In this document: positions 21,436 through 34,100 of the stretch, one piece after another | Position numbering within the stretch: the first letter of the stretch is position 1 | Layout: each line of letters begins with the position of its first letter | NCBI RefSeq assembly: GCF_032854445.1 | Contig: NC_088296.1 | Coordinates: 21,815,853 to 21,879,852 of the forward strand | Source of the DNA: Liolophura sinensis | Lineage: Eukaryota; Mollusca; Polyplacophora; Chitonida; Chitonidae | Direction: 5' to 3' | Length of the DNA: 64,000 nt | Made by a program: the position numbers and the translations under genes | Notes under the pieces: generated by a model | Database searches by the model: none | Told to the model about the DNA's origin: nothing | Seen by the model: the letters and a program-made list of their open reading frames with translations, nothing else

Positions 21436-21723
21436 ATACCAGCTTTTCCCATACATGTGCTGCGTATATTCCTTGGGGTAGATATTCTCCGAATTTAAAT
21501 GTTTTTCTATCTTTTATTTTGCCTGCAATATTTTTTCTAGTTTATTTTCATAATGATCACCAGTGAAAAACCACTCTATGTCTTAGAGACCTTCAGTGAA
21601 GCAATGTGAAATACTGAATATTGTGTAGAAAAGAAAAAAATCCATCTGTTCTTTTTATCTTTTATTTATTTTTTATTTCTATCAAGAGTACATAAATGGG
21701 GCTATTGATGGACTATTTTATTC

Positions 21724-21924
21724 TTGCCTAAAACAACCGAGAAAGTGACCAAACCGCCAGCTACTTTGCGGCCTACAACAACCGCGAAAGTGACTAAACC
21801 GCCAGCTACTTCGCGGCCAGCAACAATGACCAAACCGCCAGCTACTTTGCGGCCTACAACAACCGCGAAAGTGACCAAACCGTCAGCTACTTCGCGGATG
21901 TCTGTCCATCTAAACGACAATTGA
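21724..21924 (+). CDS. Candidate exon or repeat: Thr/Pro/Lys-rich mucin-like 15-residue repeat
   Basis: A 45-bp motif is repeated about four times in register with one open frame. It encodes variants of KVTKPPATLRPTTTA, with one unit shortened. Lengths remain multiples of three and substitutions are mild, as in mucin-like stalks of secreted or membrane proteins. No clear splice acceptor or partner exon was found, and the minus-strand frame is also open. It may be a stalk exon of an unseen gene or simply a minisatellite. Confidence 0.3.
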   Translation: MPKTTEKVTKPPATLRPTTTAKVTKPPATSRPATMTKPPATLRPTTTAKVTKPSATSRMSVHLNDN

Positions 21925-21935
21925 GAAAATAAAAA

Positions 21936-22700
21936 GTGCTGCCTAGTTTAGACATTTTGACTGACCTGATAAAAGCCATAAAGGTTGTGTACTCTGTGCT
22001 ACTGACTTATATGTATGACCATGGCTTCGAGCTTTATCCTTCCCATGAAGCTGAAGTGAAGCTGGTAGGTCTACAGAATGGTTTACCACCTTTAGGAATT
22101 ATCAGTAACCGAAGCCAATTCATCACCACAAGAGTACGGCTGGACGAAACTTCCCAGAAACCATCCAAAGTACATCATTTGCCATAAAGAGAAGACGAGG
22201 GTACGCATATTTAATAGTGTATGACTCATTACGTGCTAGCACCTTCATGATGTAGCGACAAAAGGATGTGTTGTGAAATGCCTATAGTTTCACACGTAAG
22301 AACAAAGCAAAAGCATAACCTTACACGGTGATATGTTATAAGATACTTGTTATTTTGGAAAGCTAAATATTAGAATTCCTATTAATCTCTGGTGGTTTTC
22401 TGCCTTCCTCGTTGCTAATTGATTAACACACAGTTATTGGCATCAATCACATAAATAATAGCAAAAATTATCTCAACTATATGTTGGTGCTGTTTTTCGT
22501 TTTCAGACCTACATGCCAAGGAAGAAAGCTAGTCAACCCTATAGATACATACTGGATGTGTTTGGGATGAATGACACTGGAGATGGTAACTTGGAAGATG
22601 CGATACACAGAACTAAATCAATTCTGATATTTTTTGTGAGATGGACAAGGCAGAAAAGAAACGTGTGTATGTTGCACTGTTTAAAACCATGAGCTTTAAT
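21936..22700 (+). other. Unassigned open stretches after the Thr/Pro-rich repeat
   Basis: An 83-residue frame (21936-22187) is followed, after an AT-rich gap, by a possible exon. That exon starts at a TTTTCAG acceptor near 22507 and is open to about 22692 with YRYILDVFGMNDTGDG. Neither resembles a family I can name. They could be remnants of a mobile element. Confidence 0.2.
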
Positions 22701-24200
22701 CAGGCGTTATGCATTGGACAACCATGCATAACGCCCCATTTCAGGGTGATAAACTAGTCTACAAGTGTTTACCCCACGATTGACAATTTCTCAGAGAAAA
22801 AGACCTAAACAGTGCAGAAATGCAGGTGGTGTGGAACGCTAGCTTAATTTTGATTCAACGATAAATTTGAACTGAACTTGACTAAAAAAAAGATGACTAA
22901 ACTGGATCTGGAATATTATGATGTATCACTTTGATTCATTGACTTTACAAAGATGTAAATACATGTGTCCTGCGTTTTCGTGTTTGGTCTATTTGTGGAA
23001 TAATTTTTGTGTTAATAAATGTTAGTTCAAAATTTTCTAGCTATCATGTTAATGGAGAGCAAAAGTTCTTGTCATTTGAGTAGATATCTCATGCTATAAC
23101 CTAGATCACTCTCCTCATCCACAAGGTCTGGAAAATAAATGGAAAGGAAGAAGCATTTTTTTTTGGAAAATCTGATTGTAATGTTCTGCTGCAATTAGCA
23201 TGAAGTGATTTGTCAGATAAGCAAGCACACCTGTGCTCCTTCAACAACCAGGCACAGCCTTTTGGCTATTTATAATAAACGCATTATGTGCATGATGATT
23301 GCACACAGTCATAGGTGGTATCTGGCCAACTTTTGTAGTATTTATTTGTGGTTAAACCGATTGTTTGGTTGTTTCTGATCAGAACCGAACTACTGATTTG
23401 TGGTCAGTCCGAGAAAGTTATTTGTGGTTAGTTGGACAAAGTAATTTGCGGTAAGTTCGACCAAAATATTTTTGATCGAACTGATCACAAATTAAACTTG
23501 GTCGATTTGTGGTGAAGAAAGCGATCAGGATTTTTTCTTGTCGGCCACGTCTGTACCAAGTGGTTTTGCCTATAAGCACATACTGCTTATACGTTTATTA
23601 ATATATGAAAAACACGCAGAGCGTGTACAATGTGTGGACAGGTGGGAGGAATGCCTTTAGGACAACTAGCATTGTGAAACTAAAATAAGAATAATTCAGA
23701 CTGAATGAAGTTTAGATCAAAGCTCGAGGATACGAGTGGTAACTGTCCAAGAAAGCTAATCTTTGTCATTCACAAAACAATATACTGATGACCTATAAAA
23801 ATCATTTATACTCTTTATCAGCTCTCAAACACAGACGCTCGCACCTGACACATATTCATAATTCGCAGATTTATTTCAATACGATTGTTCCATATTGAAA
23901 AGGGTTAATCTTGGTCGATGGCGTTATTTTTCACAAACACAGGAAAGTGAGTGCAGTAACAAAACGGGCTGTTTTCAATAATGATCACTTAGATGTTACA
24001 TTTTGTAATAATGTGTTTTGTGTGTGCGTGTAAAACTATACCAAGTTTAAAAACAGCGAAGTTATTTAACCAGATTCCACTGCCAGTTGACGATTCGCCC
24101 TCCAGCGGACAAACTCAAAACCGATGGCACGAAAGTGTCCTCTGGTGTGTGTATTACGTACCACGTTTGGTGATTGCTTGAAGTTAGTTTTAAATGACCG
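22701..24200. other. About 1.5 kb without genes
   Basis: Contains a degenerate run of short repeats (TTTGTGGT plus AGTCCGA-like words) at about 23345-23530 and otherwise nothing recognised. A weaker set of similar words occurs near 19370-19490. Confidence 0.45.
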
Positions 24201-24207
24201 TTCAAAT

Positions 24208-24331
<124 letters not shown>

Positions 24332-24911
24332 CTGTTGCGTGGGTCCATATCGCCAACGTGCTGTTTCGCCAGAGCACTTCTTTTTCAGACAGGCCGAAAG
24401 AACCAGAAGATGAGAATTACATTTCCAGAACGTACTTTGTTAAAATATAACCCGTCATCGTTTTGTTTTTTAATATTTAGTATTATACATAGTATTGGAA
24501 GTAATTTGACTTGATTTATTTAAATCAACACTTGCAGGCCCACAGAGTCGACTTACGGGGCTGATAACAAGCATTGGGAAAACCCAGTAAAAAAAAAACT
24601 AATTAAAAGTATGTGACATAAAACTTCGATGTGAATGCTAAATATCAGCTTAAATATTAGCGTGAAACCAAACCATACAAATCATACATTTAGAAATGAA
24701 AATCAAAACTGATAAGATCGGAGTGTGATTACGCACTAAAACAGATACAGACCAAAGTGTGAAAACAGGACATTTCTCAGATGACTTTCAAAGACTATAT
24801 AGCCAACTTGTATTCTTTGTGTTGAAAAATCTACTCTAGTGTTGTCTGCGTTCATTTCAGTATGTAATTTTTGGGATTATGGTAAACAGAATCTTTTCTG
24901 TCGCAGGCAGC

Positions 24912-25834
24912 TTACGCCTTTTCAGACACGAGAACTGTCATGACGTAGTTTATACACTGAATAACGCTGATGATAATCTCTACACAAAGGAAAGAGAAGA
25001 ATGACCAATAGAAACATTCCGTGCCTTCGCATGTTGTACCAACCGTCACATTTCTATCATATAAGTAGCCTGTCCACAATTGCATCAACATCTGACCTGA
25101 CGCACAGGCAGCGTAATTGGCGACATAAATTTTGTTTAAGTTAGACCGCCCGTACTCAAACACAAGAATAGCCACGGGAAGGACGTAGGCTGGTCCTACA
25201 GCTATCCCACAAAACACCCCCATTAGATAGACGGTGGTGGAATTAAGACACCACAAACCGATCGCCATGCCTGAGGCGAAACTGAAATACATACTGAACA
25301 GAAGCCAAAGTGCGAATTTGTGGGAAGGCCATTTATCAAACGTCACGCCGTATAACAGACGGATGATGATAATACACACGGACATTGTGGTGACGATGGC
25401 AAACGAGTCATTGATCCCAATGGACTTGGTTATGGACGTGATGTTATTAAGAATTGTGTACGCAGCCGAGGTGGAAAGAGCGCATGTCCAAAATATCATG
25501 TGAAAAAAGCGAGACCGCAACATGACTTTTACAGAAATGTTTCCTTGGGTGTCCAACGTTACTAGGTTTTCCTCTTCTGGGTTTCTCTCCTGTCTCCTAG
25601 CCGCGGAATGAAGTAGAGGGTAAAGGCAGGTAAGCAATGCAACAAAAGCAACCGCCGTTATTAGGAAAAAGTTAGCTAAGTTATAGCTGACCGAGCTCAT
25701 TAAACCAGCGTAAACTATTTTCCCGAGGCTAACAGCAACTCCAAAGAGTGCGAGTACAGTTCCGATGATTGACTTCGGCAGGGTACCCACAATGACCTTC
25801 CTCACCAGCATAATCGTAACTGCATTGCTGGTGG
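24912..25834 (-). CDS. Transporter exon 3 (last exon)
   Basis: The acceptor TTCCTTTCAG ends at 25835. The exon encodes 306 residues plus the stop TAA (24914-24912). Helices include YNLANFFLITAVAFVALL, FAIVTTMSVCIIIIRLLYG, FALWLLFSMYFSFASGMAIG, a Gly/Pro-rich GIAVGPAYVLPVAIL, and a final FFSFLCVEIIISVIQ. An acidic/basic loop around EERNPEEEN-like sequence separates the two halves, as in the family. No premature stop is present in 923 bp, the best coding signal in the window. Confidence 0.85.
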
Positions 25835-28800
25835 CTGAAAGGAATAAAACAGTAAGAATAATGCCATTAATTGCGACTCACCGGACCTTTCTATAAAATG
25901 AAGCAAAGTGCTTTTTTTTTCGTTTGTGCTATAAAAAGATTGAAAACAACAAATATCAAGCATGTCAGAAGGTCCTTCCTGGACCCCGGGCTGATAATGC
26001 AGCGATAACATTGAAATGTAAATTTGCAAACTGTAATTGAGGGTAAACATACTGAAAAGTGAGAAATTACGCTCTGTCCATATTCACTTACTGCATAAGA
26101 GGATTATACCCATTGTAAAACTTAAGAACTTGGAGTGAAAGCGTTCGATGTAATAACCTGGACACACTAGATTTGCATTAACACATGTGACTTGTGATTT
26201 TGATTGAAATTGTCACATAACACACATGATCCAATGAACGTTACAACGCGAGATATGTACACGTCACATACCGTCCCTTCGATACATTGCTGTCTAAGTA
26301 AGGCTTAATTTACAATGTCAACACTGAAACTATTCCTCTTGTCAGTCAGTCTGTGAGGGGAAACCGTTTTGGTTTTGTACAAACATGGGTCCAGATAACA
26401 TGTGCCATGTGGAAAATCTGTGGTTTCCTTTAAGCCCAGCGAAGGTGGGTAAATATCTTTCACACGCTTTGCTACACATATAACTGTTTATATCTGGCAG
26501 ATCATGAGCATAACGCTTAGTGAATGAGAGAAACAGGGCCAAGTTGGGATAACCACTTAATCCTGAGTCTATTTTGGCGCATCCATATAATACGAGTTAC
26601 GTGTGTGACAGTTCGCCAACTATCACATTGTTGTTGCTGTTGTTTTGTATGTTGTTGTATTTTACATCGTATACACGTACCTGCATTAATGAGGATTTGT
26701 TTTGCTCAGGTAAATGTTGACTAAGCGTGATAATAACTTAGCATTTTGAGTATTTTTTAAATGTATATGACATATACATGAAATTAACATCACTGCATTT
26801 TCTTCTGCTTACGACATTGTGCTTGAGAAGTGCTGGTGGGGAGTTGGGAGTGTGCGGAAGGGGTCAGTTGTTACTATGTAAGCAATGTTTGACCAGTTAG
26901 AAGAAGATTATAGCTAACGTAAATTGCTGTATTTAACCTTCTACGTGTGTGACCGTATGCCAACTGTCACCTTACCGTTACAGCTCTTTTGTTGTTCGCC
27001 ATTTTGCAGTTGTTTGTTATTTATTTATTCGATTGATGTTTTACAGCGTTTCTCCGGGCTCTGTCCGGTTTCCACCAACCATAATGCTGGTCGCCGTCGT
27101 AGGAGTGAAATATTCTTGAGTACGGCGTAAAACACCAATAAAAAAAATCAAATGTTCAGTATTGTTCCCTGCTAATACGGGACTTTTATTGGAGCAGTAG
27201 TTAAAAATATTATCCTTACAGGTGGAGCTACATAAGCTTCAAAATGGCCATTATTTACGGCGTAAAACACCAATCAAATAAACAAATCAATTTTATGGCG
27301 AACTCAAGAATAATTTATTAATACGACGGTGACGAACTACAGCTTAGCATAGTGTGTTGAGATATCAAGCAAGGAAGATGTAAGCAACACCCAGACGTCA
27401 CCAACGACGACAATACCCTGTGGTGTAATTAGTCGAGGGGTAAACCTGCTCTCCATATATCTCATAGACTTTGAAGACATATACTTCATAGACATTCATG
27501 ATGTATACCACACAGACATTTAAGACATATACCTCAGACATTTAAGTCTTATACCTCATATACATTAAAGACGTATACCTCATAGACATTTAAATAATAA
27601 ACCGCATAGACATTTAAGTCATACCTCGTGGACATTTCAGACATATACCTCATAGACATTTAAGTCATAGGACAAGTGTTAAATTCAGGAAGTGTAGATT
27701 TTACTGCTCTGATTTCCCCTGAGGCCAAAAGCGATCAAGGTCACCAGCTTGACCGTCTGTATGATCTGCAATATGAGATTAGACACAAGTGGTATTGGCG
27801 AACAGGCTGCGCTCTCGGCTAATCACTGCTGTTTGACTCAACGCTTAACTTCCAATAAAACATGACAAAAAATGCATATACAGTGTAAAAGAGTGAAGGT
27901 AACTTACACAAGAAAACTTGAACAACGTACACCAGCACTGGTTGGGAATTCACATATTCACCGTATGCAGCCGCGAGGGCAAATAGTCCGCTAGAGAGAG
28001 GCAAAGAGAGCCAGGTAACGACAAAGGTTGTAGTGCACCCGAACAGGGAGGTGAGAAGAACTTCTAGGAAGGCCATTCCAAAACCAACACAACCCATTGA
28101 GGCGGTAAATTCAACTGAAATACACAAAGCAGTAATATTACATGGTGTATGTGTTTGTTTTTGGTGTCTTTCCACGTACACCATTTCCGGATTGGATGCT
28201 TGCAGATGTTTTCTGGTTAAAACAGCATGAAGTTACAGATGTGTTCTGGTTCAACTCTAGTTCTAAAGTTTGTCTTGAAAATCAGTTTTGAGATGTTGGG
28301 GTCAGAATTTTGGCTACAGTTTATCGCCTCCATGTTATGCCATTAGTCATGCTGGAGTAGCGTGAACTCATTCACTCAGACACACGGCTCAGGCCGCATG
28401 CAGAGCGTTCTGTCTCAACCCGAGGTGCGGGTATATCCTTGCGGCCGATAGGACCTCATTTCCCGAGGAGCGGCTAAACCGCATATGACACCACCTTTCA
28501 ATGGGTGCATATTTTGCTTTCAAATGTTTTGTTGAAGTATAAATCAATCAAAACACACCTGCCTTGATGTCTTGGGCTTGTATTTACTAGTGTTTTGGCG
28601 GTTTTTATTGGCTTGAATGCTTAACTGCAACAAAATTAGAACCTCTTTTTCGAGTCGCACACACTTGAGTGTCAACATGTCTTCGTTGGCCGAGTCCCGT
28701 GAAGAAGAGGATTGTTAAGGGTTCACAACCGATGATAGGCCATCTGCTGACAGGGAATGTGACACTGAATCAGATATTAGTGCATCAGAAAGTGAATCTG

Positions 28801-31128
28801 ATGACGATGACATTATTTTGTTTGCATTGTTATGTGCACGACTGCCGTCAGTTTCTAAATTTACCTTGCCACTGTTTACATACGCTGAGTTCAGCGCCTG
28901 CTGTCTGCCTCTACCTTAGAATATTCCAAAATGCGCTCAGTTCGGTGCCTGTTTGTTTACATCAAGTGTTCAGGAATTTTCTTATTCTGGACAATTCCAC
29001 CAGGCTATATAAGACCTATGAAAGCAGGTCAAAAGGGAGAGAACAGAGAACGGAAAAAGGAGAATTATTGAGAGCTTGGATGCTCTTGCTGTGTATTACT
29101 TTAGTAGGCCATTTGTGCTGAATTTTGGTGTCTCTATAGCCTCTGGCTTTTTTATATCCTATCTCCACCGAGCACTTGTTCAGTCTGAACTTGTATGTTT
29201 AATTTGTGCTCTTATATACACAGTGCCTATTAGTACAAGGACCCTGTCTGTGGAATTTTGTGTATATTTCGTCATACACTCAGTTATACTGTGAATTTTC
29301 CCTCTTGTGAATTTGCCTCTGAGCATTTATGCCTGTATGGTATATATATTGTGGAATATATGCGTCCGTTTGGACTTGACACCGTAAGTACTTTAGTATT
29401 TGTATAGATACTGCTGTCCTTTCTTGTTAAACTTAAGTACTTTAGTATTTGTATAAGTCTTATTATCTGTTCTTGTTAATCTAATAAACCGTTGTAAAAT
29501 AAAATCTGCTGGTTTTGGTTACTTTTTTGTGCGGCTAAACTGTCGTGTATTTCGAACAAGCCATCTCTTTATAATACAGACAGTTTGGGTCGTAACAGTA
29601 TTTATCATTTATTCTGAAAGGAGCGTGTAGATCTGACCTGAATATCACTGACCAATGATTCTGTCCCGCTGTGTCACGTGACAGAATCTAGGGCAACTTC
29701 TGACCAATGAACGACAAAGCGGACGCTCTACCAACTGTGCTGTATAAGGCTGTATTAGGTTTGGTTATTTTTGCGTAGCTGAAGTGAGAAAACGACTGAC
29801 TATAGTACGACTATTCAACACTTCAATAAACCCACGATAAATAACTGGTTTCTCTGCGTTTCCTCAGAGTTTGTTGACTTAGAAACACATCACTTTATTC
29901 AGAAAAGCGGAGGTTATGTACACAAATGTGCGTATCGTCACCTCCAAAATTGCGATACTTTTCGCTGGTGTGGCATTTTCTGTGAATGTTCAGTTCGATA
30001 ATCCCATTTTATAGATGACTTTATGAATGCACTTCCACAACTACACTAATATTTTACAAGATTGCGTTGAATAAACATAAATGACAAAATCCAACCAGCT
30101 TTGTAATGCTAAAATAGAAAAATGAGCTGCGTCACTCGCCGTTAGAGTATAAGCTCACACTGAGGCGAGCACTGCCGTTGAGGCTGATCGCTGACGCCTG
30201 CTCGACTGGAAGGCAGGCACGGCTACAGACCGCCGCTGTACTGGTGGCTGCAGCGGGCTGTCGGAGTCAATGAGTTAAGACGTAATCATTGATTCCAGCT
30301 GACTGTGTGATTGGATTTTTTTTTTTTTTTTGCAATTTTTCCCTTGTACTATGGTGGCCAGTTTCATAACTGGAGGAAAACATCACAACCGCCTTGACAA
30401 CCACCAAGGAATTGGAAGCAAGGGAATCTGCAAATTTCTTGTAAGTGTATGATAAAACATTTATAGAATAGAGTAAAACAAGAGCAGGCACGACACTATG
30501 CTAATCGGTAAAGGATCACACCGAGCCAGCGAAATACTCTTTGCCTTGTCAACTTCCCTCAATTAAGGCTTTATCCTTTCCGTTCTCTGAAATGCTTAAA
30601 TAGTAGCAAAATACACACCCTCTGTCAAAGCATTGTGGGGTCATGTCCGTGGTATTACAAGGCAACCAGTAGAGCCACATGTCCACTGCTCTCTCCCGTT
30701 GTCCCTATTGTCTTTTATAGGTTTTACCTCGCGCTGTAAAAGAGCACTGCCACCCGCAATATGGTGAGTAAAAATACATAGTTTAAAGTATATATATATG
30801 TATGTATGTATGCTTGGCGTTTAACGTCGTATGAATGACAAGAACCTCGGCTCATTATTTCCTACATGTATTGGCAAATAAAAACAGGTCAACGTTAAAA
30901 AATTCGCAACGTTTTTACAAAAACCCTGTTTTCCCCATAGTTCCTAACGAAGACAGAATATTTACCTTGAGTTTGAGTAAAATTGAACGTCTCTTTTAGG
31001 GCCAAGGCATACACGTTGAATGAAAAGTCTAACCCGTTAAGCGTAGCACAGAGAAAGGCTAGGGTTACCATCAACCATAGTAAACAAGTCTGGTGGTCCA
31101 ACGGTAATCTGCAGAAACCCAACGTCAT
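24912..31128 (-). CDS. Major facilitator superfamily transporter (nodulin-like/monocarboxylate-transporter-like), three exons
   Basis: Exons 31128-30966, 28114-27908 and 25834-24912 join with matching phase-1 junctions into 430 residues with a normal stop. About 11-12 hydrophobic helices are visible. Exon 1 gives helix 1 (LLWLMVTLAFLCATLNGLDF) and the YALALKETFNFTQTQ loop common near the start of nodulin-like transporters. Exon 2 gives helices 2-4. Exon 3 gives the PKSIIGTVLALFG helix, a cytoplasmic loop rich in Arg and Glu, and the six-helix C-terminal half ending in GYLYDR and VMTVLVSEKA. It should move a small solute across a membrane; the substrate cannot be told. It is shorter than many relatives (often 500 or more residues). 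The gene looks intact. Confidence 0.8.
26040..26560 (-). pseudogene. Reverse-transcriptase remnant of the KRYIDDLL family, in transporter intron 2
   Basis: The minus strand begins with FLSFTKRYAHDLPDINS, a decayed version of FSFTKRYIDDLLALNN seen at 59400. Read across frames it then follows the same protein: YLDPCLYK, RLTDKRNSFSVDIVN, and near 26130 the HSKFLSF-like tail. The catalytic aspartates are damaged (YAHD). This is the second-best preserved of at least four copies. Confidence 0.7.
27012..27146 (+). mobile_element. SINE family A fragments joined as an inverted pair
   Basis: The left part (about 27017-27050) is the reversed SINE A tail (TTATTTATTCGATTGATGTT). Then, without gap, comes the forward body and tail (CCGGGCTCTGTCCGGTTTCC, ATAATGCTGGTCGCCGTCGT, GAAATATTCTTGAGTACGGC, GTAAAACACCAAT). 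A second inverted tail junction follows near 27260-27310. Two opposed copies recombined or inserted into each other. Confidence 0.75.
27470..27672. repeat. Short tandem repeat, unit about 26-29 bp
   Basis: Seven to eight irregular units contain CATAGACATTTAAGACATAT and ACCTCA. It lies in transporter intron 2. Confidence 0.8.
27908..28114 (-). CDS. Transporter exon 2
   Basis: The acceptor TATTTCAG (ending 28115) and the donor T|GTAAGT (27907) bound 207 bp. The split codons on both sides resolve (Val at the front, Ser at the back), and the exon encodes three hydrophobic segments including GCVGFGMAFLEVLL and SLPLSSGLFALAAAYG. The open frame runs on beyond both splice sites by chance. Confidence 0.75.
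28363..30278. mobile_element. piggyBac-like element, internally decayed, in transporter intron 1
   Basis: The ends are inverted repeats: AACTCATTCACTCAGACAC at 28365-28383 and, reversed, AACTCATTGACTCCGACAG at 30258-30276. The right end abuts TTAA (30275-30278), the piggyBac target; the left shows TGAA. Inside at 28678 an open start reads MSSLAESREEEDC, a stop, then an acidic run (SDISASESESDDDDIILF) like the N-terminus of piggyBac transposases. No catalytic DDD core is recognised, so it is either a deletion derivative or heavily mutated. The family call rests on termini plus acidic leader. Confidence 0.45.
30966..31128 (-). CDS. Transporter exon 1
   Basis: The minus strand reads 54 codons plus one base from ATG (31128-31126) to the donor CAAG|GTAAAT (30965). 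The frame holds the first transmembrane helix. An alternative is that the word TTTCTGCAG (about 31115) is a splice acceptor and the true start lies in an upstream exon. The hydrophobic segment is coding in either case. Confidence 0.65.
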
Positions 31129-34100
31129 AATGTTAAAGGTGCTTAGCTTCGCTGCAAGCGAACCCTTGACTGTATGAAATACTACACCTAGTTACAGGCT
31201 AATCCAAACTGATTCATGAACTAAAATCTGTTAACACTTATCTTTATGTGTGTTGCTTTTAAATGGTATGTTTGTCACCACGTGATCTCGGGTCTTAAGA
31301 GCGGCTAGCACACCCTGATTGGTCACAGCAGCTCTGTCGACGTGGTACTTCATTGGTCAATTTGTTTGATGTTTGGTGTATTTGAACTGGACCCAGAAAC
31401 CGGACAAAGATGCCCGCAGTTCACCTCTAAAACAATGAAGATACAGCGTTTGGAAAAGCGGGAGTAACCGAGATTATGGACAGAGAAAAGGGAATGCCAT
31501 ATGATCATTACAGTCATGTAATAATTAAGTTACACAAATGCTGCAATCATCCAGGACTACATGCGACAATGTTTGATGCATCTTCTTATTATTATTAAAG
31601 GGATATGCGTCTACGCTGATTGGCTGACAGTGTAGATAGAATCCCGCCCTGTTTTAAGGCCTGCTGTCTGGGCCACGTTTAAATACATCTGAAGGAGTCA
31701 CACATAGAACTCAGCTTAACCTTGGTGTATGCTGGAATTTCTCTGTTTCTGATTGCAGCGATTAGGTGACGATTCTATATCCAGTCAAGTGTTTTTTTGA
31801 AGTACTACGGAATGTATCCCTAACATTACAATCTAGAACAGATGAACTCGTTTGATTATGATTGAATTGCTTCACCTGATGTTCTGTAACAGGCCTACTT
31901 GTGTTTAATGTAGGACAGGATATCGCTCTTGTGTAATGTATCATACATGTTGATCTTTAGTTATACGATATGCACTGTTAAACCATTTTGTGTTTCTTTC
32001 CACATACAAATATGACAGCATACGATTCAAACTGCAAGCGCGACCAAACCTTCAAAAAGTGAACAGTGTGCTGCTTCGTTTCACCACCACCGTCCTTTTT
32101 CAATGTAGTGACGTTGTGTAGGATAAATCCTAGTCCTAGTCGCTTGATCTAACTGGGGGCTATAACCAGTCATACACGGCTAATATTTGGAGGAAATCGA
32201 CAGTCGACAATATTGAAAATATTGATAGACGATCTACAACACCAGCTTATGCCGTTTTGTTAAGTCAGCGCATTTCCTCACAAGCTAGAGCCAGTTTCAT
32301 GAGAGAAACCCTCGAGGTTTCAATCATGACATATAGGGACATCTGGGAAACTCCTTCCACACTGTAACTATCGTTCACCATTTATTCGATTTATATCACT
32401 CTTATATCATGGCAACAGCCCGGGTCAATCAGTTGACCTCCTCACCTAAAGCCTCTGCAACAGCCAGGAAATCTTGGATTCGAACACACGACTTTGCTGG
32501 GCAAGCGTCCATCAGATGTGAGGCGCAACTGTTTTAACAAGTATATGTACCGTTGTGTACATGTGTTATAGTGGGACACATTAGGGAGCAGAGCAATGCT
32601 GCACAGGACCGCGGGAAAAACACCTGCACAAAGCCATGAAGGCGAATCTTGTGTAACCTACAGTTGTTTATCAAAAAAATTCTCAGCCTCTGTCGTAAGT
32701 AAATGCTCTCAGGCTCGCAAGAGAAATGGGGTGTTTTCCTCTACAGCATATTTAATCAGAGAGCCGTAACAATGAAAACTTATTAAATATATGAATATGT
32801 ATTCACGCCATACATTATGCTTTATCGAGCGCACATGTGTGCACTGCCCTACAGGTACATTTAACATTTATGCCAGTAAGCTGACGTAAAGCGATCTTAA
32901 CGCAAACAACATATATTAATACATAGATTCTCTCAAATGTCACACATGAGTAGTCCAGTTAACCAGTGCAAAAAATCTACTTTTTATGTAACTTTTTAAA
33001 TTATGTCTATTTTTTGGCAAATGAGAAGATAATGTACACAAATCATTAAGTAAAATTACCCATACGTGGTACGGTTAATGGTGCATTTGATTTGTAAAAC
33101 TAACTTCGGCATACGTTAGACATCATAGACGTAACTATGGCGTATATGAACCGAAGAACAATCTGTAAGATTACGGTGTTCCTCCATAAACCAAGATTTT
33201 GCACCTCCGTGGCCTAGTCCCTTTGCATGGTTTTAATGTTATATTAAATATGATACCAATGCAGCAGTTTGAGTTTTCCTACACAAGTGGTTTTGCGACA
33301 TTTTTGTTACCTAGTTGTGTTAAGCCATGGTGCTACTGGGTATGTAATTTGCTGCTTCCTAGGCATTTACATGATATACATGAATTTAGATTAAATCCGT
33401 AACAGAGGGACATTGACCAGAAGCCGTATTTTACCGGTTGCGTGCGACCATTTACAAGCTATCACACTGTCGCCGCTGCTGTGATTTTACTGTCTATACT
33501 CTACGTCTTTTATACTGGAGAGTTATGCATTCAGAGACAGATATTGTATTGGTAAGTTATTGCCATCCCAGCCAGAACAAGGAACTAAGTCCCATGTGGA
33601 GATTGGTGGGCGTAGCTGGGCTAGGGTTGCAAGAATTGTCGATCTTGCATTGGACTGAAATATCTAACAGCTGAGTAAAAATCATACGAATAAGATAAGA
33701 GTTAATGGGCCGTCATGAACAAGATTTAATAGTCAGTCTTGTGGGGTTGATGTCTGAAAGATGAATTTCAGACACGCTTTGGAATACTAACCGTATATTC
33801 GCTTCTTAGTAACTCTTTTTAATAGAAAAAAATCTGTCAATATATACGACAATTTTAATGCTGTGTAGACCTGTCCTATAATTATAGCATGGCATGGCAT
33901 GAAATCGCGTTTGGAAAAAAATGCCACGTGTTAGAAAATAGATCCTTGTGTCTTATAAAGAAATAGATACCTGTTATAACTTATCGTTATTTGTACACTA
34001 AAATCATCAACACGTTGCAGAAATGCCTGCTCTTATGACTTTTAAATTGTTAACATGGGTCTCAGGCGAACAAAATATTTCAATTCCTGTAACTAAAACT

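Noticed and set aside
23345-23530. Tandem repeat of TTTGTGGT-type words as a coherent element
   Set aside because: Too degenerate and irregular to define a unit; mentioned only in the surrounding interval.
28669-29121. 150-residue plus-strand frame with hydrophobic end
   Set aside because: It runs antiparallel to the transporter and in a different frame from the acidic piggyBac-like leader, shows no family motif, and lies within the presumed element.
29664-29695. Hairpin GATTCTGTC...GACAGAATC as a terminator or regulatory RNA
   Set aside because: A nine-base perfect inverted repeat is expected by chance in 64 kb, and nothing nearby gives it a role.
29712-29746. SINE B head on the minus strand inside the piggyBac-like element
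   Set aside because: Only about 30 bases (GGTAGAGCGTCCGCTT region) match and no body or tail follows. It may be a tRNA-like fragment and is too short to list.
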